Part shown: positions 25,932 through 35,011 of the stretch, piece after piece | Layout of the letters: every line of letters starts with the position of its first letter | Position numbering within the stretch: position 1 is the stretch's first letter | From: Anoxybacteroides tepidamans | Lineage (GTDB): Bacteria; Bacillota; Bacilli; Bacillales; Anoxybacillaceae | NCBI RefSeq assembly: GCF_014201465.1 | Contig: NZ_JACHEP010000001.1 | Span: 42,833 to 106,832, forward strand | Length of the DNA stretch: 64,000 nt | Reading direction: 5' to 3' | Translations under genes and position numbers: made by a program | Notes under the pieces: model-generated | Database searches by the model: none | The model's input: only the letters and a program-made list of their open reading frames with translations | What the model was told of the DNA's origin: nothing

Positions 25932-26708
25932 CTACTCTCCTTTGTAGACCGGTTTTCGTTTTTCTTTAAAGGATTGCAGCCCCTCTAAACGGTCTTTTGT
26001 CGGAATCGTGATCTCGTAAGCCATTTGCTCGATTTTTAAACCGGTATATAAATCTACTTCCAGCCCGCGGTTGATGGCGAGTTTCGCCTGGGCAACAGCA
26101 ATCGGTCCGTTTTCCGCAATTTTCTGGGCGAGTTCGCTTGCTTTCGCAAGCAACTGTTCGCGTGGCACGACATCTTCCACAAGCCCAATTTGCAGCGCTT
26201 CAGTTGCTGGAATGCGCTTAGCGGTGAAAATTAATTCTTTCGCTTTTCCTTTACCGACTAAGCGGGGCAACCTTTGCGTTCCGCCAGCCCCTGGAATAAT
26301 GGCGAGTGATGTTTCGGTTAAACCGAGCAGCGCGTGATCGGCTGCGATGCGGATATCGCACGCCAATGCCAATTCCAATCCACCGCCAAATGCAGAACCG
26401 TTCAACGCACAAATGACCGGCTGTGGAAGCTGCTCAAACTCGTTGATCGTGTCGCGAATGAGCGCAACTGTTTGGCGTACTTCCATTTCATTCATTCCCG
26501 CGCGTTCTTTTAAATCCGCCCCTGCACAAAACACTTTTTCTCCGCTTCCTGTGATAATGACGGCACGAATCGTCCGTGCGAATTTTAACTCGTACAACAC
26601 TTGTTGTAGCTCGTTGAGCAACGCTACGGATAAGGCATTGGCTGCTTGCGGACGATTTAGTGTAATAAACGCAATTCCGTTTTCTACTGCATAAAGAACC
26701 GACTCCAT
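25932..26708 (-). CDS. yngF: Enoyl-CoA hydratase, probable 3-methylglutaconyl-CoA hydratase
   Basis: 258 residues of the crotonase family. The CoA-binding AGADLKERAG segment and the catalytic pair region (FGGGLELALACD and ETSLAIIPGAGGTQRLPR) are present, with both glutamates in place. Expected step: hydration of 3-methylglutaconyl-CoA to HMG-CoA, between the carboxylase and the lyase. The operon context supports this more than sequence alone. It lies 18 bases after yngG. Confidence 0.87.
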   Translation of the reverse strand: MESVLYAVENGIAFITLNRPQAANALSVALLNELQQVLYELKFARTIRAVIITGSGEKVFCAGADLKERAGMNEMEVRQTVALIRDTINEFEQLPQPVICALNGSAFGGGLELALACDIRIAADHALLGLTETSLAIIPGAGGTQRLPRLVGKGKAKELIFTAKRIPATEALQIGLVEDVVPREQLLAKASELAQKIAENGPIAVAQAKLAINRGLEVDLYTGLKIEQMAYEITIPTKDRLEGLQSFKEKRKPVYKGE

Positions 26709-26726
26709 CCACCATCCCCCTTTCGA

Positions 26727-27641
26727 TTAAGCGCGACACGAAGCCATTGCTTGCAAATAGTGGCTATTGAGCGCTCGACCGATTTTATGTTGAATAAATA
26801 AGGCTGCTTCCGTTAAACGTTCGAGGTCGATGCCGGTAGAAATGTTCATGCCGTTCAGCATATATAACAAATCGTCTGTCGCGACATTTCCGGACGCCCC
26901 TGGAGCATATGGACAACCTCCTAAACCGCCAAGCGAGCTATCAAATGTGGTCATTCCCATTTGTAATGACATGAGCACGTTCGCTAATGCTGTGCCGCGC
27001 GTATCGTGGAAATGCATCGCTATTTTTTCTTTTGGGAACCGCTTCAATAAAACCCCGAGCACTTCTTCGACTTGGCGAGGGTTGGCCACGCCAATCGTGT
27101 CGCCTAACGACAGTTCGTCAATTCCCATGTCAAACAATTTCTCTGCCACGCGGATGACTTGTTCAACGGAAACAGCGCCTTCATACGGACAGCCGAACAC
27201 GGTTGATACGTAGCCGCGTACCGTTTTTTGTGCGGCTTTCGCTTCGCGAACCACTTCGGCTAACACAGGGAACGTTTCAGCGATCGATTTATTAATATTT
27301 TTGCGATTGTGCGTCTCACTCGCCGACATAAAGACAGACACTTCATCTATTTTGGATGCGAGCGCTTTTTCTAGCCCTTTTTGATTCGGAACAAGCGCAG
27401 CATATGTAACGCCCGGAACTCGCTCAATGCTCGTTGCGACGTCGAAAGCGTCTGCCAATTGTGGAATCCATTTCGGATGGACAAACGAAGTAATTTCAAT
27501 ATACGCAAGCCCTGTTTTCGACAGCTGGTTGATCCAAGCAATTTTATCTTCGGTCGCAATTGAGACCGGCTCGTTTTGCAAGCCATCGCGAGGGCCGACT
27601 TCTTTGATCATGACACGTTCAGGCCATTTCATGCGCTTCAC
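26727..27641 (-). CDS. yngG: Hydroxymethylglutaryl-CoA lyase
   Basis: 304 residues of the HMGL-like TIM-barrel family. KEVGPRDGLQNE at the N-terminus gives the metal-binding and catalytic Arg/Asp residues, HFHDTRGTAL the metal-binding His pair, and GLGGCPYAPGASGN the active-site Cys loop. It cleaves HMG-CoA to acetyl-CoA and acetoacetate, the last step of leucine breakdown. It follows the biotin carrier gene by three bases. Confidence 0.93.
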   Translation of the reverse strand: MKRMKWPERVMIKEVGPRDGLQNEPVSIATEDKIAWINQLSKTGLAYIEITSFVHPKWIPQLADAFDVATSIERVPGVTYAALVPNQKGLEKALASKIDEVSVFMSASETHNRKNINKSIAETFPVLAEVVREAKAAQKTVRGYVSTVFGCPYEGAVSVEQVIRVAEKLFDMGIDELSLGDTIGVANPRQVEEVLGVLLKRFPKEKIAMHFHDTRGTALANVLMSLQMGMTTFDSSLGGLGGCPYAPGASGNVATDDLLYMLNGMNISTGIDLERLTEAALFIQHKIGRALNSHYLQAMASCRA

Positions 27642-27644
27642 CTC

Positions 27645-27857
27645 TTATTCAAGATCAAGTAATACATCTCCTTCGTTGACGAAATCGCCTTCTTGCACAT
27701 GAATTTCTTTGACCGTTCCGCTTGCTTCCGCGGCGATCGGAATCTCCATTTTCATCGATTCTAAAATCACGACGTCTTGTCCCTCTTCTACTTGCTCGCC
27801 AACGGAAACTACAATTTTCCATACATTCCCTGCCATCGTTGCAACTACATGATTCAT
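27645..27857 (-). CDS. yngHB: Biotin carboxyl carrier protein, stand-alone 70-residue form
   Basis: 70 residues, only the biotinyl domain: ESMKMEIP with the biotinylated Lys at residue 36. In many species this domain is fused to the biotin carboxylase; here, as in B. subtilis YngHB, it is separate. It carries CO2 between the carboxylase (yngH) and carboxyltransferase (yngE). GGAGG precedes the ATG. Its biotin need is interesting next to bioB at 60 kb. Confidence 0.93.
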   Translation of the reverse strand: MNHVVATMAGNVWKIVVSVGEQVEEGQDVVILESMKMEIPIAAEASGTVKEIHVQEGDFVNEGDVLLDLE

Positions 27858-28068
27858 TTCACCTTTTCCTCCATTTCTCGATCATTAAGATAAACGGTCT
27901 TCCACTTTTTGCATGGAAAGTGGAAGACATATATTTTACAAAATTATCTGCTAGATGACGATGGACGCTAATTGATCATGTATTTTCCACAGGTCGTAAT
28001 TACACAGCAAATACGGAAAACGCTTGAAAGTAACAAGATTATGACATTCAACGAGCACCACAGGTTAT
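27858..28068 (-). promoter_or_regulatory. 211-bp gap inside the yng operon with a long hairpin
   Basis: All other gaps in this operon are under 60 bp. On the minus strand GTCTTCCACTTT and AAAGTGGAAGAC form a 12-bp stem at about 27899-27930, with no T-run after it. It lies ~40 bp before yngHB. It could be an RNA-processing site or a stabiliser. An ACCTGTGG motif occurs twice further upstream. I see no convincing promoter. Confidence 0.5.
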
Positions 28069-29421
28069 CTATTTTTCAAGAGATTTATATAAATGAGTAT
28101 TAACAAAATGAGTCGTTGTATGTCCGGCTTGAAACTCGGGATGCGATAACACTTCTTTCAGCATCGGAATGTTCGTTTTAATTCCTTCAATTTGATAGTG
28201 ATCAAGCGCCTGTAACATGCGGGAAATCGCTTCTTGACGGTTCTCACCTTTTGTAATCAGCTTCGCAATCATCGGATCGTAAAATGGAGTCACTGCCATT
28301 CCGTTTGTAACAGCGGTTTCATTGCGAACATGTTCCCCTTCCGGCAATTGAAAAACGGTGATCGTGCCGGGTGATGGAAAAAATGTTTTTGGATCTTCCG
28401 CATAAATTCGTACTTCGATGGCGTGACCGCTCCGCTGAATGTCTTTCTGGGTATAACGAAGCCGCTCGCCTGCAGCGATGCGTAATTGTTCTTCGACGAG
28501 ATCAAGCCCGGTAATTTCTTCTGTCACTGGGTGCTCGACTTGAAGTCTTGTGTTCATTTCAAGAAAATAAAAGTTTTTTTGTTCATCGACAAGAAACTCG
28601 ATTGTTCCCGCGTTTGTATAGCCGATGTGTTTCGCGGCCTGCACCGCTGTTTCTCCCATTTTTCGGCGCGTTTCTTCATCCAAAAATGGCGATGGCGCTT
28701 CTTCGATCACTTTTTGATGGCGGCGTTGAATCGAACATTCGCGCTCCCATAAGTACACGTAGTTTCCGTGATGGTCAGCGAGAAGTTGAATTTCGATATG
28801 CCGAGGGTTTTCAATATATTTTTCAAGATACATTGCACCGTCGCCGAAAAAAGAAGCCGCCCGCTTTTGATTTCCTTCAAACGATTTGCGCAATTCTTCT
28901 TCATTTTTGACGATTTGCATCCCGATGCCGCCGCCGCCGGCAGAAGCTTTTAACATGATCGGATAGCCGATCGTTTCCGCTGTTTTGACCGCTTCTTCAA
29001 CGTCTTGCAGCGGAAACGAAATGCCTGGAACGATCGGGACGCCTGCTTCTACCATCGTTTTTCGCGATTCAATTTTGCTTCCCATGCTTGCGATGATGTC
29101 TGCGGTTGGGCCGATAAACACGATTCCTTCTTCTTCGCAGCGACGGGCAAACATCGGATTTTCTGATAACAATCCATATCCCGGATGAATCGCTTCCGCT
29201 TTTGTTTCTTTCGCCACTTCGATGATTTTTTCGATATTTAAATAACTTTCGCTCACGCGCGGTTTGCCGATTAAATACGCTTCGTCGGCCCATTTGACAT
29301 GGAGTGAATCCGCATCTGCCTCTGAGTACACCGCTACTGTTTGAATTCCTAGTTTTTTACATGTACGAATAACTCGAACCGCAATTTCTCCGCGATTGGC
29401 AATTAAAATTTTGGAAAACAT
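28069..29421 (-). CDS. yngH: Biotin carboxylase subunit of acyl-CoA carboxylase
   Basis: 450 residues with the ATP-grasp biotin carboxylase fold: KILIANRGEIAVR at the N-terminus, the glycine-rich ATP loop KASAGGGGIGMQ, FLEMNTRLQVEHPVTE with metal and catalytic residues, and a C-terminal lid domain. It carboxylates the biotin on the separate carrier protein using ATP and bicarbonate. AAGGGGG lies upstream of the ATG, ten bases after the acyl-CoA synthetase gene. Confidence 0.93.
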   Translation of the reverse strand: MFSKILIANRGEIAVRVIRTCKKLGIQTVAVYSEADADSLHVKWADEAYLIGKPRVSESYLNIEKIIEVAKETKAEAIHPGYGLLSENPMFARRCEEEGIVFIGPTADIIASMGSKIESRKTMVEAGVPIVPGISFPLQDVEEAVKTAETIGYPIMLKASAGGGGIGMQIVKNEEELRKSFEGNQKRAASFFGDGAMYLEKYIENPRHIEIQLLADHHGNYVYLWERECSIQRRHQKVIEEAPSPFLDEETRRKMGETAVQAAKHIGYTNAGTIEFLVDEQKNFYFLEMNTRLQVEHPVTEEITGLDLVEEQLRIAAGERLRYTQKDIQRSGHAIEVRIYAEDPKTFFPSPGTITVFQLPEGEHVRNETAVTNGMAVTPFYDPMIAKLITKGENRQEAISRMLQALDHYQIEGIKTNIPMLKEVLSHPEFQAGHTTTHFVNTHLYKSLEK

Positions 29422-29431
29422 ATAATCCCCC

Positions 29432-31078
29432 TTATTCTGTCACAAGTCCAAGACGTTTTTTCGCTTGTTCACGCAATTTGAACTTTTGAATTTTTCCTGA
29501 CGCTGTCATCGGATAGGCATCTGTAAACTCGATGTAGCGTGGAATTTTATGGCGAGAAATCTTTCCGCGGCAAAATTCACGAATCTCTTCCGCAGTGGCC
29601 GTTTGGCCTTCTTTTAAAATAATCCATGCCATCACTTCTTCTCCGTATTTTTCATCCGGGACACCGACGACTTGAACGTCTAAAATTTTCGGATGTTTAT
29701 ATAAAAATTCTTCGATTTCACGCGGATAAATATTTTCGCCGCCGCGAATAATCATATCTTTTAATCGCCCTGTAATGCGGCAGTAACCGTTTTCATCCAT
29801 GACCGCTAAATCCCCTGTATGGAGCCAACCATCTTCGTCAATCGCTTCTTTCGTTGCTTCTGGGTTGTTGTAATATCCTTTCATGACGTGATAGCCGCGC
29901 GTGCATAGCTCTCCTTGTACGCCGCGAGGCACTTCTTTGTTCGTTCCCGGCTCAACAATTTTTACTTCGACGTTTGGAAGAGCACGGCCGACCGTTTCAA
30001 CGCGCAAATGGATCGGATCATCGGTTCTCGTTTGCGTAATCACCGGTGAAGATTCCGTCTGACCGTAGGCAATCGTAATTTCTTTTGCTCCCATTTTTTC
30101 AATGACCGCCTTCATCACTTCAATCGGGCAGTTGGAGCCGGCCATAATTCCGGTGCGTAAAGAGGATAAATCGTATTTTTCAAAGTCAGGATCGTTTAAT
30201 TCAGCAATAAACATGGTCGGGACACCGTGCAAAGCAGTGCATTTTTCGTCTTGGACCGTTTGCAGCACTTGTTTAGCATTAAATTCTTGAAGCGGCACCA
30301 TCGTCGCTCCGACCGAAACGCATGCTAGTGTACCGAGCACACAGCCGAAGCAGTGGAAAAATGGAACTGGAATACATAAGCGATCATCTTTGGTGAGTTT
30401 CATGCATTGCGCGATGTTGTAGGCGTTGTTGACAATATTGTAGTGGGTCAGCATAACCCCTTTTGGAAATCCCGTCGTTCCTGAGGTGTATTGCATGTTA
30501 ATGACGTCATGCGGGTCAAGGGAGTTCATTCTTTCGTCTAGTTCTTCTTCGATTACATCGTAGGACATCGCAAGAATATCATTCCATGAATACGTGCCCG
30601 GATAACGATTGTCGCTAAGAACGATGACATTTTTTAGCTTCGGAAGCCGTTTCGCTTGCAGTTGTCCTGGCTTGCATTCACGCAATTCCGGGGCAATTTC
30701 GTAAATCATATCAATATATGAAGAATCGCGATATTGCTCAATTAAAAGCAGAGTCGTTGAATCTGATTGTTTTAATAAATACTCTAATTCAGCTGTACGG
30801 TAATTCGTGTTGACCGTAACAAGAACAGCCCCCATTTTTCCTGTTGCAAACTGGCAAGCAAGCCATTCCGGCGTGTTCGTTGCCCAAATGGCAATATGTT
30901 CACCTGCTTCGATCCCTAGTTTCATCAATCCGCGGGCAACAAGACGGCAATATTCATCAAACTGTTTATACGTCATTCTTAATCCACGATCTGCATACAC
31001 AACGGCTTCATGTTCAGGATGTGCCTTTGCTTTTTCTTCTAACAACTTCCCAACAGTGATGTTTAACATACTAACCAT
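29432..31078 (-). CDS. yngI: Acyl-CoA synthetase (AMP-binding)
   Basis: 548 residues of the ANL adenylate-forming family: the AMP-binding loop [12 protein letters not shown], the AYGQTESSP motif, the GWLHTGDLA hinge region, and the C-terminal catalytic Lys in TASGKIQKF. It activates a fatty or branched acid to its CoA ester. In this operon it could activate isovalerate or salvage an intermediate; acetoacetate activation is another option. AAGGGGGC precedes the ATG. Confidence 0.9.
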   Translation of the reverse strand: MVSMLNITVGKLLEEKAKAHPEHEAVVYADRGLRMTYKQFDEYCRLVARGLMKLGIEAGEHIAIWATNTPEWLACQFATGKMGAVLVTVNTNYRTAELEYLLKQSDSTTLLLIEQYRDSSYIDMIYEIAPELRECKPGQLQAKRLPKLKNVIVLSDNRYPGTYSWNDILAMSYDVIEEELDERMNSLDPHDVINMQYTSGTTGFPKGVMLTHYNIVNNAYNIAQCMKLTKDDRLCIPVPFFHCFGCVLGTLACVSVGATMVPLQEFNAKQVLQTVQDEKCTALHGVPTMFIAELNDPDFEKYDLSSLRTGIMAGSNCPIEVMKAVIEKMGAKEITIAYGQTESSPVITQTRTDDPIHLRVETVGRALPNVEVKIVEPGTNKEVPRGVQGELCTRGYHVMKGYYNNPEATKEAIDEDGWLHTGDLAVMDENGYCRITGRLKDMIIRGGENIYPREIEEFLYKHPKILDVQVVGVPDEKYGEEVMAWIILKEGQTATAEEIREFCRGKISRHKIPRYIEFTDAYPMTASGKIQKFKLREQAKKRLGLVTE

Positions 31079-31129
31079 AAAATGCCCCCTTGCCTAAATC
31101 TATTTCAATATATGCGGTTTTCCTATCGT

Positions 31130-32272
31130 TTAGCATCCAAGTTGACGGGCGATGACGAGCCTTTGAATTTCCGATGTACCTTCGCCGATTTCCATCAGTT
31201 TAATATCGCGCAAATGGCGCTCAACCCCATACTCTTTCATATATCCATATCCGCCATGAATTTGAATCGCTTGATTGCAGGCGCGAAAACCGGCTTCAGA
31301 AGCAAAAAGTTTCGCGAAGGCTGCTTCTTTTGTAAACGGTTTCCCTTGATCTTTTAACCAAGCGGCTTTATATACCATATTGCGAGCTAGCTCAATTTCC
31401 ATCGCCATATCCGCAAGCTTGAATTGGATTGCTTGGAATTTAGAAATCGATTGGCCAAATTGGGTGCGTTCTTTTGCGTATTGAAGCGCTTTCTCAAAAG
31501 CGGCTTGCGCAATTCCAACAGCAAGTGCGGCGATGGAAATGCGGCCGCCGTCAAGCGTGTATAAAAATTGTTTAAACCCTTTCGTTGGATCACCTAATAC
31601 GTTTTCTTTTGGCACGCGTACATTCTCAAATACGAGTTCACATGTGTTGGATGCGCGGACACCCATTTTGTCGTAATGGCAACGAATTGTAAATCCAGGA
31701 GCGTCTGTCGGAACGATAAGCGCAGAGATGATATTTTTTCCTTTTTCATCTTTCCCCGTCACCGCTGTCACAATCACTTGTCTTGCATGTCCTGCATTCG
31801 TGATCCAGCATTTTTCTCCGTTGATGACATATTCATCGCCATCGAGAACCGCTTTTGTCCTCGTTCCTCCGGCATCGGACCCTGCGTTTGGCTCCGTTAA
31901 TCCAAACGCACCTAACGTTTCTCCTTTCGCCATCGGAACGAGCCATTTTTGCTTTTGTTCTTCGGTGCCGAAATAATAGATCGGGCTTGCGCCTAGGGAA
32001 ACAGCAGCAGCATAGCTCAATCCTGTCCCTCCGCATGCGCGACCGATTTCTTCCACGGCGACTGCATAGGAGATCGTATCGCCCCCTGATCCTCCGTATT
32101 GCTCTGGGAATGGGATACCTAAAAGTCCTAACTCGCCCATCTTTTTGAATACTTCGACAGGAAAATACGCTTCTTCATCCCATTTCGCCGCGTTTGGTGC
32201 AATTTCCTTCTCGGCAAATTCTCGCACCATTTCTTTAATCATTTGTTGTTCTTTTGTGAGTTCAAAATTCAT
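31130..32272 (-). CDS. yngJ: Acyl-CoA dehydrogenase, probable isovaleryl-CoA dehydrogenase
   Basis: About 380 residues with the acyl-CoA dehydrogenase fold: ALTEPNAGSDAGG-type FAD/substrate loop (FGLTEPNAGSD), CWITNAGHA, and the C-terminal QIHGGYGYMKEYGVERHLRD with the flavin-binding helix and R-rich tail EGTSEIQRLVIARQL. It would start leucine breakdown by oxidising isovaleryl-CoA to 3-methylcrotonyl-CoA. First gene of the operon. The ATG at 32272 follows GGGGGAG; an upstream frame start at 32293 is not supported. Two TetR operators lie just upstream. Confidence 0.9.
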   Translation of the reverse strand: MNFELTKEQQMIKEMVREFAEKEIAPNAAKWDEEAYFPVEVFKKMGELGLLGIPFPEQYGGSGGDTISYAVAVEEIGRACGGTGLSYAAAVSLGASPIYYFGTEEQKQKWLVPMAKGETLGAFGLTEPNAGSDAGGTRTKAVLDGDEYVINGEKCWITNAGHARQVIVTAVTGKDEKGKNIISALIVPTDAPGFTIRCHYDKMGVRASNTCELVFENVRVPKENVLGDPTKGFKQFLYTLDGGRISIAALAVGIAQAAFEKALQYAKERTQFGQSISKFQAIQFKLADMAMEIELARNMVYKAAWLKDQGKPFTKEAAFAKLFASEAGFRACNQAIQIHGGYGYMKEYGVERHLRDIKLMEIGEGTSEIQRLVIARQLGC

Positions 32273-32303
32273 GCTCTCTCCCCCATGAATCATATTTTAT
32301 TTT

Positions 32304-32353
32304 AAAACCGACTAGTCGGTTTTAAAATATGTTAAGACCGACTAGTTGGTTTG
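32304..32353 (-). promoter_or_regulatory. Two palindromic operators of the yng operon
   Basis: AAAACCGACTAGTCGGTTTT (32304-32323) is a perfect 20-bp palindrome. A second copy with one mismatch in ACCGACTAGTTGGT lies at 32337-32350. Their centres are 30 bp apart, about three helical turns, so two dimers would bind on the same face. The TetR-family gene just upstream is the obvious ligand-responsive repressor. Confidence 0.85.
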
Positions 32354-32404
32354 TTTTAATTAATCAACAACAAACAACACATTATTTTTTATCCATATAT
32401 TTAC

Positions 32405-33043
32405 TTAAATAACATTTGTTTGTGTTTCAAGAAAAAACAAGCTATTTTCTGCTTTTTGTTTTGCTTCTTCTGTTAAAATCGAATGCAAGATAAAATCGAT
32501 AAAATGGGCAGCGATCTGTTCAATCGTCATCGGGCCATCTGGTTTATACCATTTATATGTCCAGTTCACCATCCCGATAATGCTCATGCCTGTAATTTCG
32601 ACGGAAAGTTCCGGTCGAAACTCCCCTGCTATGATTCCTTCGCGGATGACTTGAAAAATGACTTGTTTAAATTCATCGCGTTTTTCGTTAATTTTTTGCG
32701 AGTATTCCGGTTTTAAATACGTGCTCTCTTGATAGAACACCGTGATGTGCGGTTTATATAAATGGAACACTTTTACAAATGACTGGATAATGGCACACAA
32801 TCGCTCGGTAGGAGTATGATAGTTTTTATATGCATCTTGTGCTTTATTTAATACATACGTAATAAACACATCGTGAATATGATAAAGAAGTTCATCTTTC
32901 GATTTAAAATTATGGTAAAATCCGCCTTTTGATGCGTTGCTCTCTGTAACAATCCGATCTACGGTCACCCCGTGATAGCCATATTGTTCAAAAAGGCGCA
33001 GTGCTGTATCGATAATCCGTTCTTTTAACGTTTTTTCTGCCAT
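32405..33043 (-). CDS. TetR-family repressor, probable regulator of the yng operon
   Basis: About 212 residues. N-terminal helix-turn-helix: ALRLFEQYGYHGVTVDRIVTESNASKGGFYHNFKSKDELL, then a helical ligand domain. Regulators like this for fatty-acid or branched-acid operons bind acyl-CoA. It is transcribed in the same direction as the operon and separated by the two operators, so a separate promoter serves yngJ. The ATG at 33043 is seven bases after GGAG. Confidence 0.88.
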   Translation of the reverse strand: MAEKTLKERIIDTALRLFEQYGYHGVTVDRIVTESNASKGGFYHNFKSKDELLYHIHDVFITYVLNKAQDAYKNYHTPTERLCAIIQSFVKVFHLYKPHITVFYQESTYLKPEYSQKINEKRDEFKQVIFQVIREGIIAGEFRPELSVEITGMSIIGMVNWTYKWYKPDGPMTIEQIAAHFIDFILHSILTEEAKQKAENSLFFLETQTNVI

Positions 33044-33192
33044 GAACAATCTCCTTTTCTCTCATATTAACATAATTTTTAGAAAAGTTAAATATTTTTG
33101 TTGTTGCTATTTATAACATACGGAATGGATATGCGAAATGTCAATCATCATTTTATAATAAATATGGATGAAACTATATAAATACAACTGGG

Positions 33193-33368
33193 AGGTTTAA
33201 CTTATGGCGGACGAAAAAGTAGACCTCCCTATTTTTTCGACTGTCGGAGGCAAGTCTGTGACTGGCCTTCGTCACGCCTTCGCGTGACAGAGGACCGAAC
33301 AACCAACCGCTTCACAGACAAATGCATTTGTCTGGAAGCGGTGTTGTTCGGTCACCCGACAGTCGAAA
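33193..33368 (+). mobile_element. Non-coding palindromic element with 13-bp inverted ends (family 2)
   Basis: TTTCGACTGTCGG (33235-33247) and CCGACAGTCGAAA (33356-33368) are perfect 13-bp inverted ends. Between them lie a hairpin GTCACGC-CTTC-GCGTGAC (33271-33288) and a 57-bp near-perfect palindrome (33295-33351; arms CCGAACAAC, CCGCTT, AGACAAATG). The preceding ~45 bp form a terminator-like hairpin (GGGAGGT/ACCTCCC then TATTTTTT) that recurs at 6694-6746. No transposase is present. A 27-codon frame from the ATG at 33204 has GGGAGG upstream but is probably fortuitous. Confidence 0.65.
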
Positions 33369-33383
33369 CATACCGATTACTCC

Positions 33384-33652
33384 ATGAAAGACGAAAACGT
33401 TAAAGTTCCAAATTGCATTTATATAGAAAGTGATCGATCGAATGACAAAGATATTACCAATTCATATAAGTTCGCGAGAAAACGGAAATATCGAACAAAT
33501 ATGATGTTGCAAAGTATTACACATACGCAGATGAATATAAGAATTTTTTTCATTCAGCCGATTATGACAAACGCCACGAACTAGGCGAATTTACGGAAGC
33601 TGCAGATGATTATAATCAACTCATCGATCTTGTCCGAAAACGCGACATCTAA
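33384..33652 (+). pseudogene. Decayed small gene, reading frame shifted
   Basis: From 33384 a frame encodes MKDENVKVPNCIYIESD and then runs into out-of-frame residues. In another frame, without a start, the sequence from about 33480 encodes a well-behaved acidic helix-rich stretch (YDVAKYYTYADEYKNFF, YDKRHELGEFTEAADDY, LIDLVRKRDI) ending in TAA at ~33652. Together they look like one ~85-residue gene with a frameshift. I do not recognise the family. Confidence 0.45.
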
Positions 33653-33685
33653 ATTTTCGCTACGCCTATTTACACTTTCTTATCA

Positions 33686-33722
33686 TGTAAAAGAAGGATG
33701 ACGTGATAAGTCATCCTTTTTT
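33686..33722 (-). terminator. Bidirectional terminator after threonine dehydratase
   Basis: AAGGATGAC and GTCATCCTT form a 9-bp stem, with T-runs on both strands (TTTTTTATT on plus, TTCTTTT on minus). Confidence 0.8.
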
Positions 33723-34929
33723 ATTGGAAAAATTCGACGTCGTATCCTTCTTTGATTAACATTTGGTGAATGTGGTGAATATGGTCTTGGTTTTTTGTTT
33801 CGAGAGAAAAATGAATTTCCGCTTGACCTGGCAGCACTTTTGCGCCGATTCGTTGATGGTGAATCGACATTACGTTCGCTTCCAACTCGGCAATAATGCG
33901 CAATAGTTTATTGAGTTGTCCCGGCTTGTCGGAAATAACTGTCGTAAACGTGACGAATCTGCCCGACTCGACCAAACCACGCTCAATAATACGGGAGATG
34001 AGTGTGACATCCACATTCCCCCCGCTTAACACAGCGACTACTTTTTTGCCGGTAAACGGCAGTTTATGATATAACAGGGCAGCTAGCGAACACGCCCCTG
34101 ATCCTTCGACTAACAGCTTATTTCGCTCGAGTAAATATAGCATCGTCCGCGAAATTTCCGCTTCTTCGACGCAAACGACTCCATCGACATATTTTTCAAT
34201 ATATTTATACGTTATGTTGCCCGGTTTTTTTACCGCGATTCCGTCTGCGATCGTATCGGAAGAAGTGATCGTCACCGGCTTTTTATGGCGAAGAGCAGCC
34301 GTCATGCCCGGGCATGCCGATGATTCAACCCCATACACTTGAATGGACGGTTTTAACTGCTTTAACGTAAAGGCCAATCCAGCAAGCAGCCCGCCTCCGC
34401 CAACCGGACATAACACAACTTCGGCATCCGGAAGCTGTTCTAAAATTTCTAATCCGATTGTCCCTTGCCCAGCCATTACCGCTAAATCGTCAAACGGATG
34501 AATGAACGTTGCTTGGCGCTGTCTTTGCAGTTCTAACGCATATTCAAGCGATTCATCAAAAACGTCCCCATGCAAAATCACTTCCGCTCCGTATCCTTTC
34601 GTTGCTTGCACTTTGCTTAACGGCGCACCCTTGGGCATCACAATCGTACAAGGGATGCCGATCATCGTGCTCGAGTATGCTACTCCTTGCGCATGATTCC
34701 CCGCCGATGCGGCGACGACTCCGCGCTTCCGCTCTTCTTCGCTTAATGACATAATCTTGTTGAACGAGCCGCGCACTTTAAAGGAACCTGTTTTCTGCAA
34801 ATTCTCCAATTTCATATACACTTCGTTATGGGAAAATTGGCTGAACGTTTGTGAATGTTCAAGAGGTGTTTGGTGAACGACCCTTTTCATTTTTTCTCTT
34901 GCTTGTAAAACATCGTTGAGCGTTAACAT
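33721..34929 (-). CDS. ilvA: Threonine ammonia-lyase with C-terminal ACT domain
   Basis: 402 residues. PLP-dependent fold type II: the Schiff-base Lys is residue 51 in TGSFKVRG, and GGGGLLAG binds the cofactor phosphate. The C-terminal ~70 residues (from about 328) form a single ACT domain (FTTVISDKPGQLNKLLRII). It deaminates threonine to 2-oxobutyrate. The size and the single ACT domain resemble the TdcB/ilvA2 type found in Bacillales more than the long biosynthetic IlvA with two ACT-like domains. No isoleucine genes flank it. Confidence 0.88.
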   Translation of the reverse strand: MLTLNDVLQAREKMKRVVHQTPLEHSQTFSQFSHNEVYMKLENLQKTGSFKVRGSFNKIMSLSEEERKRGVVAASAGNHAQGVAYSSTMIGIPCTIVMPKGAPLSKVQATKGYGAEVILHGDVFDESLEYALELQRQRQATFIHPFDDLAVMAGQGTIGLEILEQLPDAEVVLCPVGGGGLLAGLAFTLKQLKPSIQVYGVESSACPGMTAALRHKKPVTITSSDTIADGIAVKKPGNITYKYIEKYVDGVVCVEEAEISRTMLYLLERNKLLVEGSGACSLAALLYHKLPFTGKKVVAVLSGGNVDVTLISRIIERGLVESGRFVTFTTVISDKPGQLNKLLRIIAELEANVMSIHHQRIGAKVLPGQAEIHFSLETKNQDHIHHIHQMLIKEGYDVEFFQ

Positions 34930-35011
34930 TTTTTCATCACCTAACTATTTGTCGTGTTAAACGTTTGCATTGCCATTATATCGAATCTACAAACTATATT
35001 CTACATCAGGC

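Noticed and set aside
33204-33287. 27-codon gene starting [16 protein letters not shown]
   Set aside because: It has a ribosome-site-like GGGAGG, but this is one arm of a terminator-like hairpin, and the second copy at 6.7 kb has no ATG and a one-base deletion.
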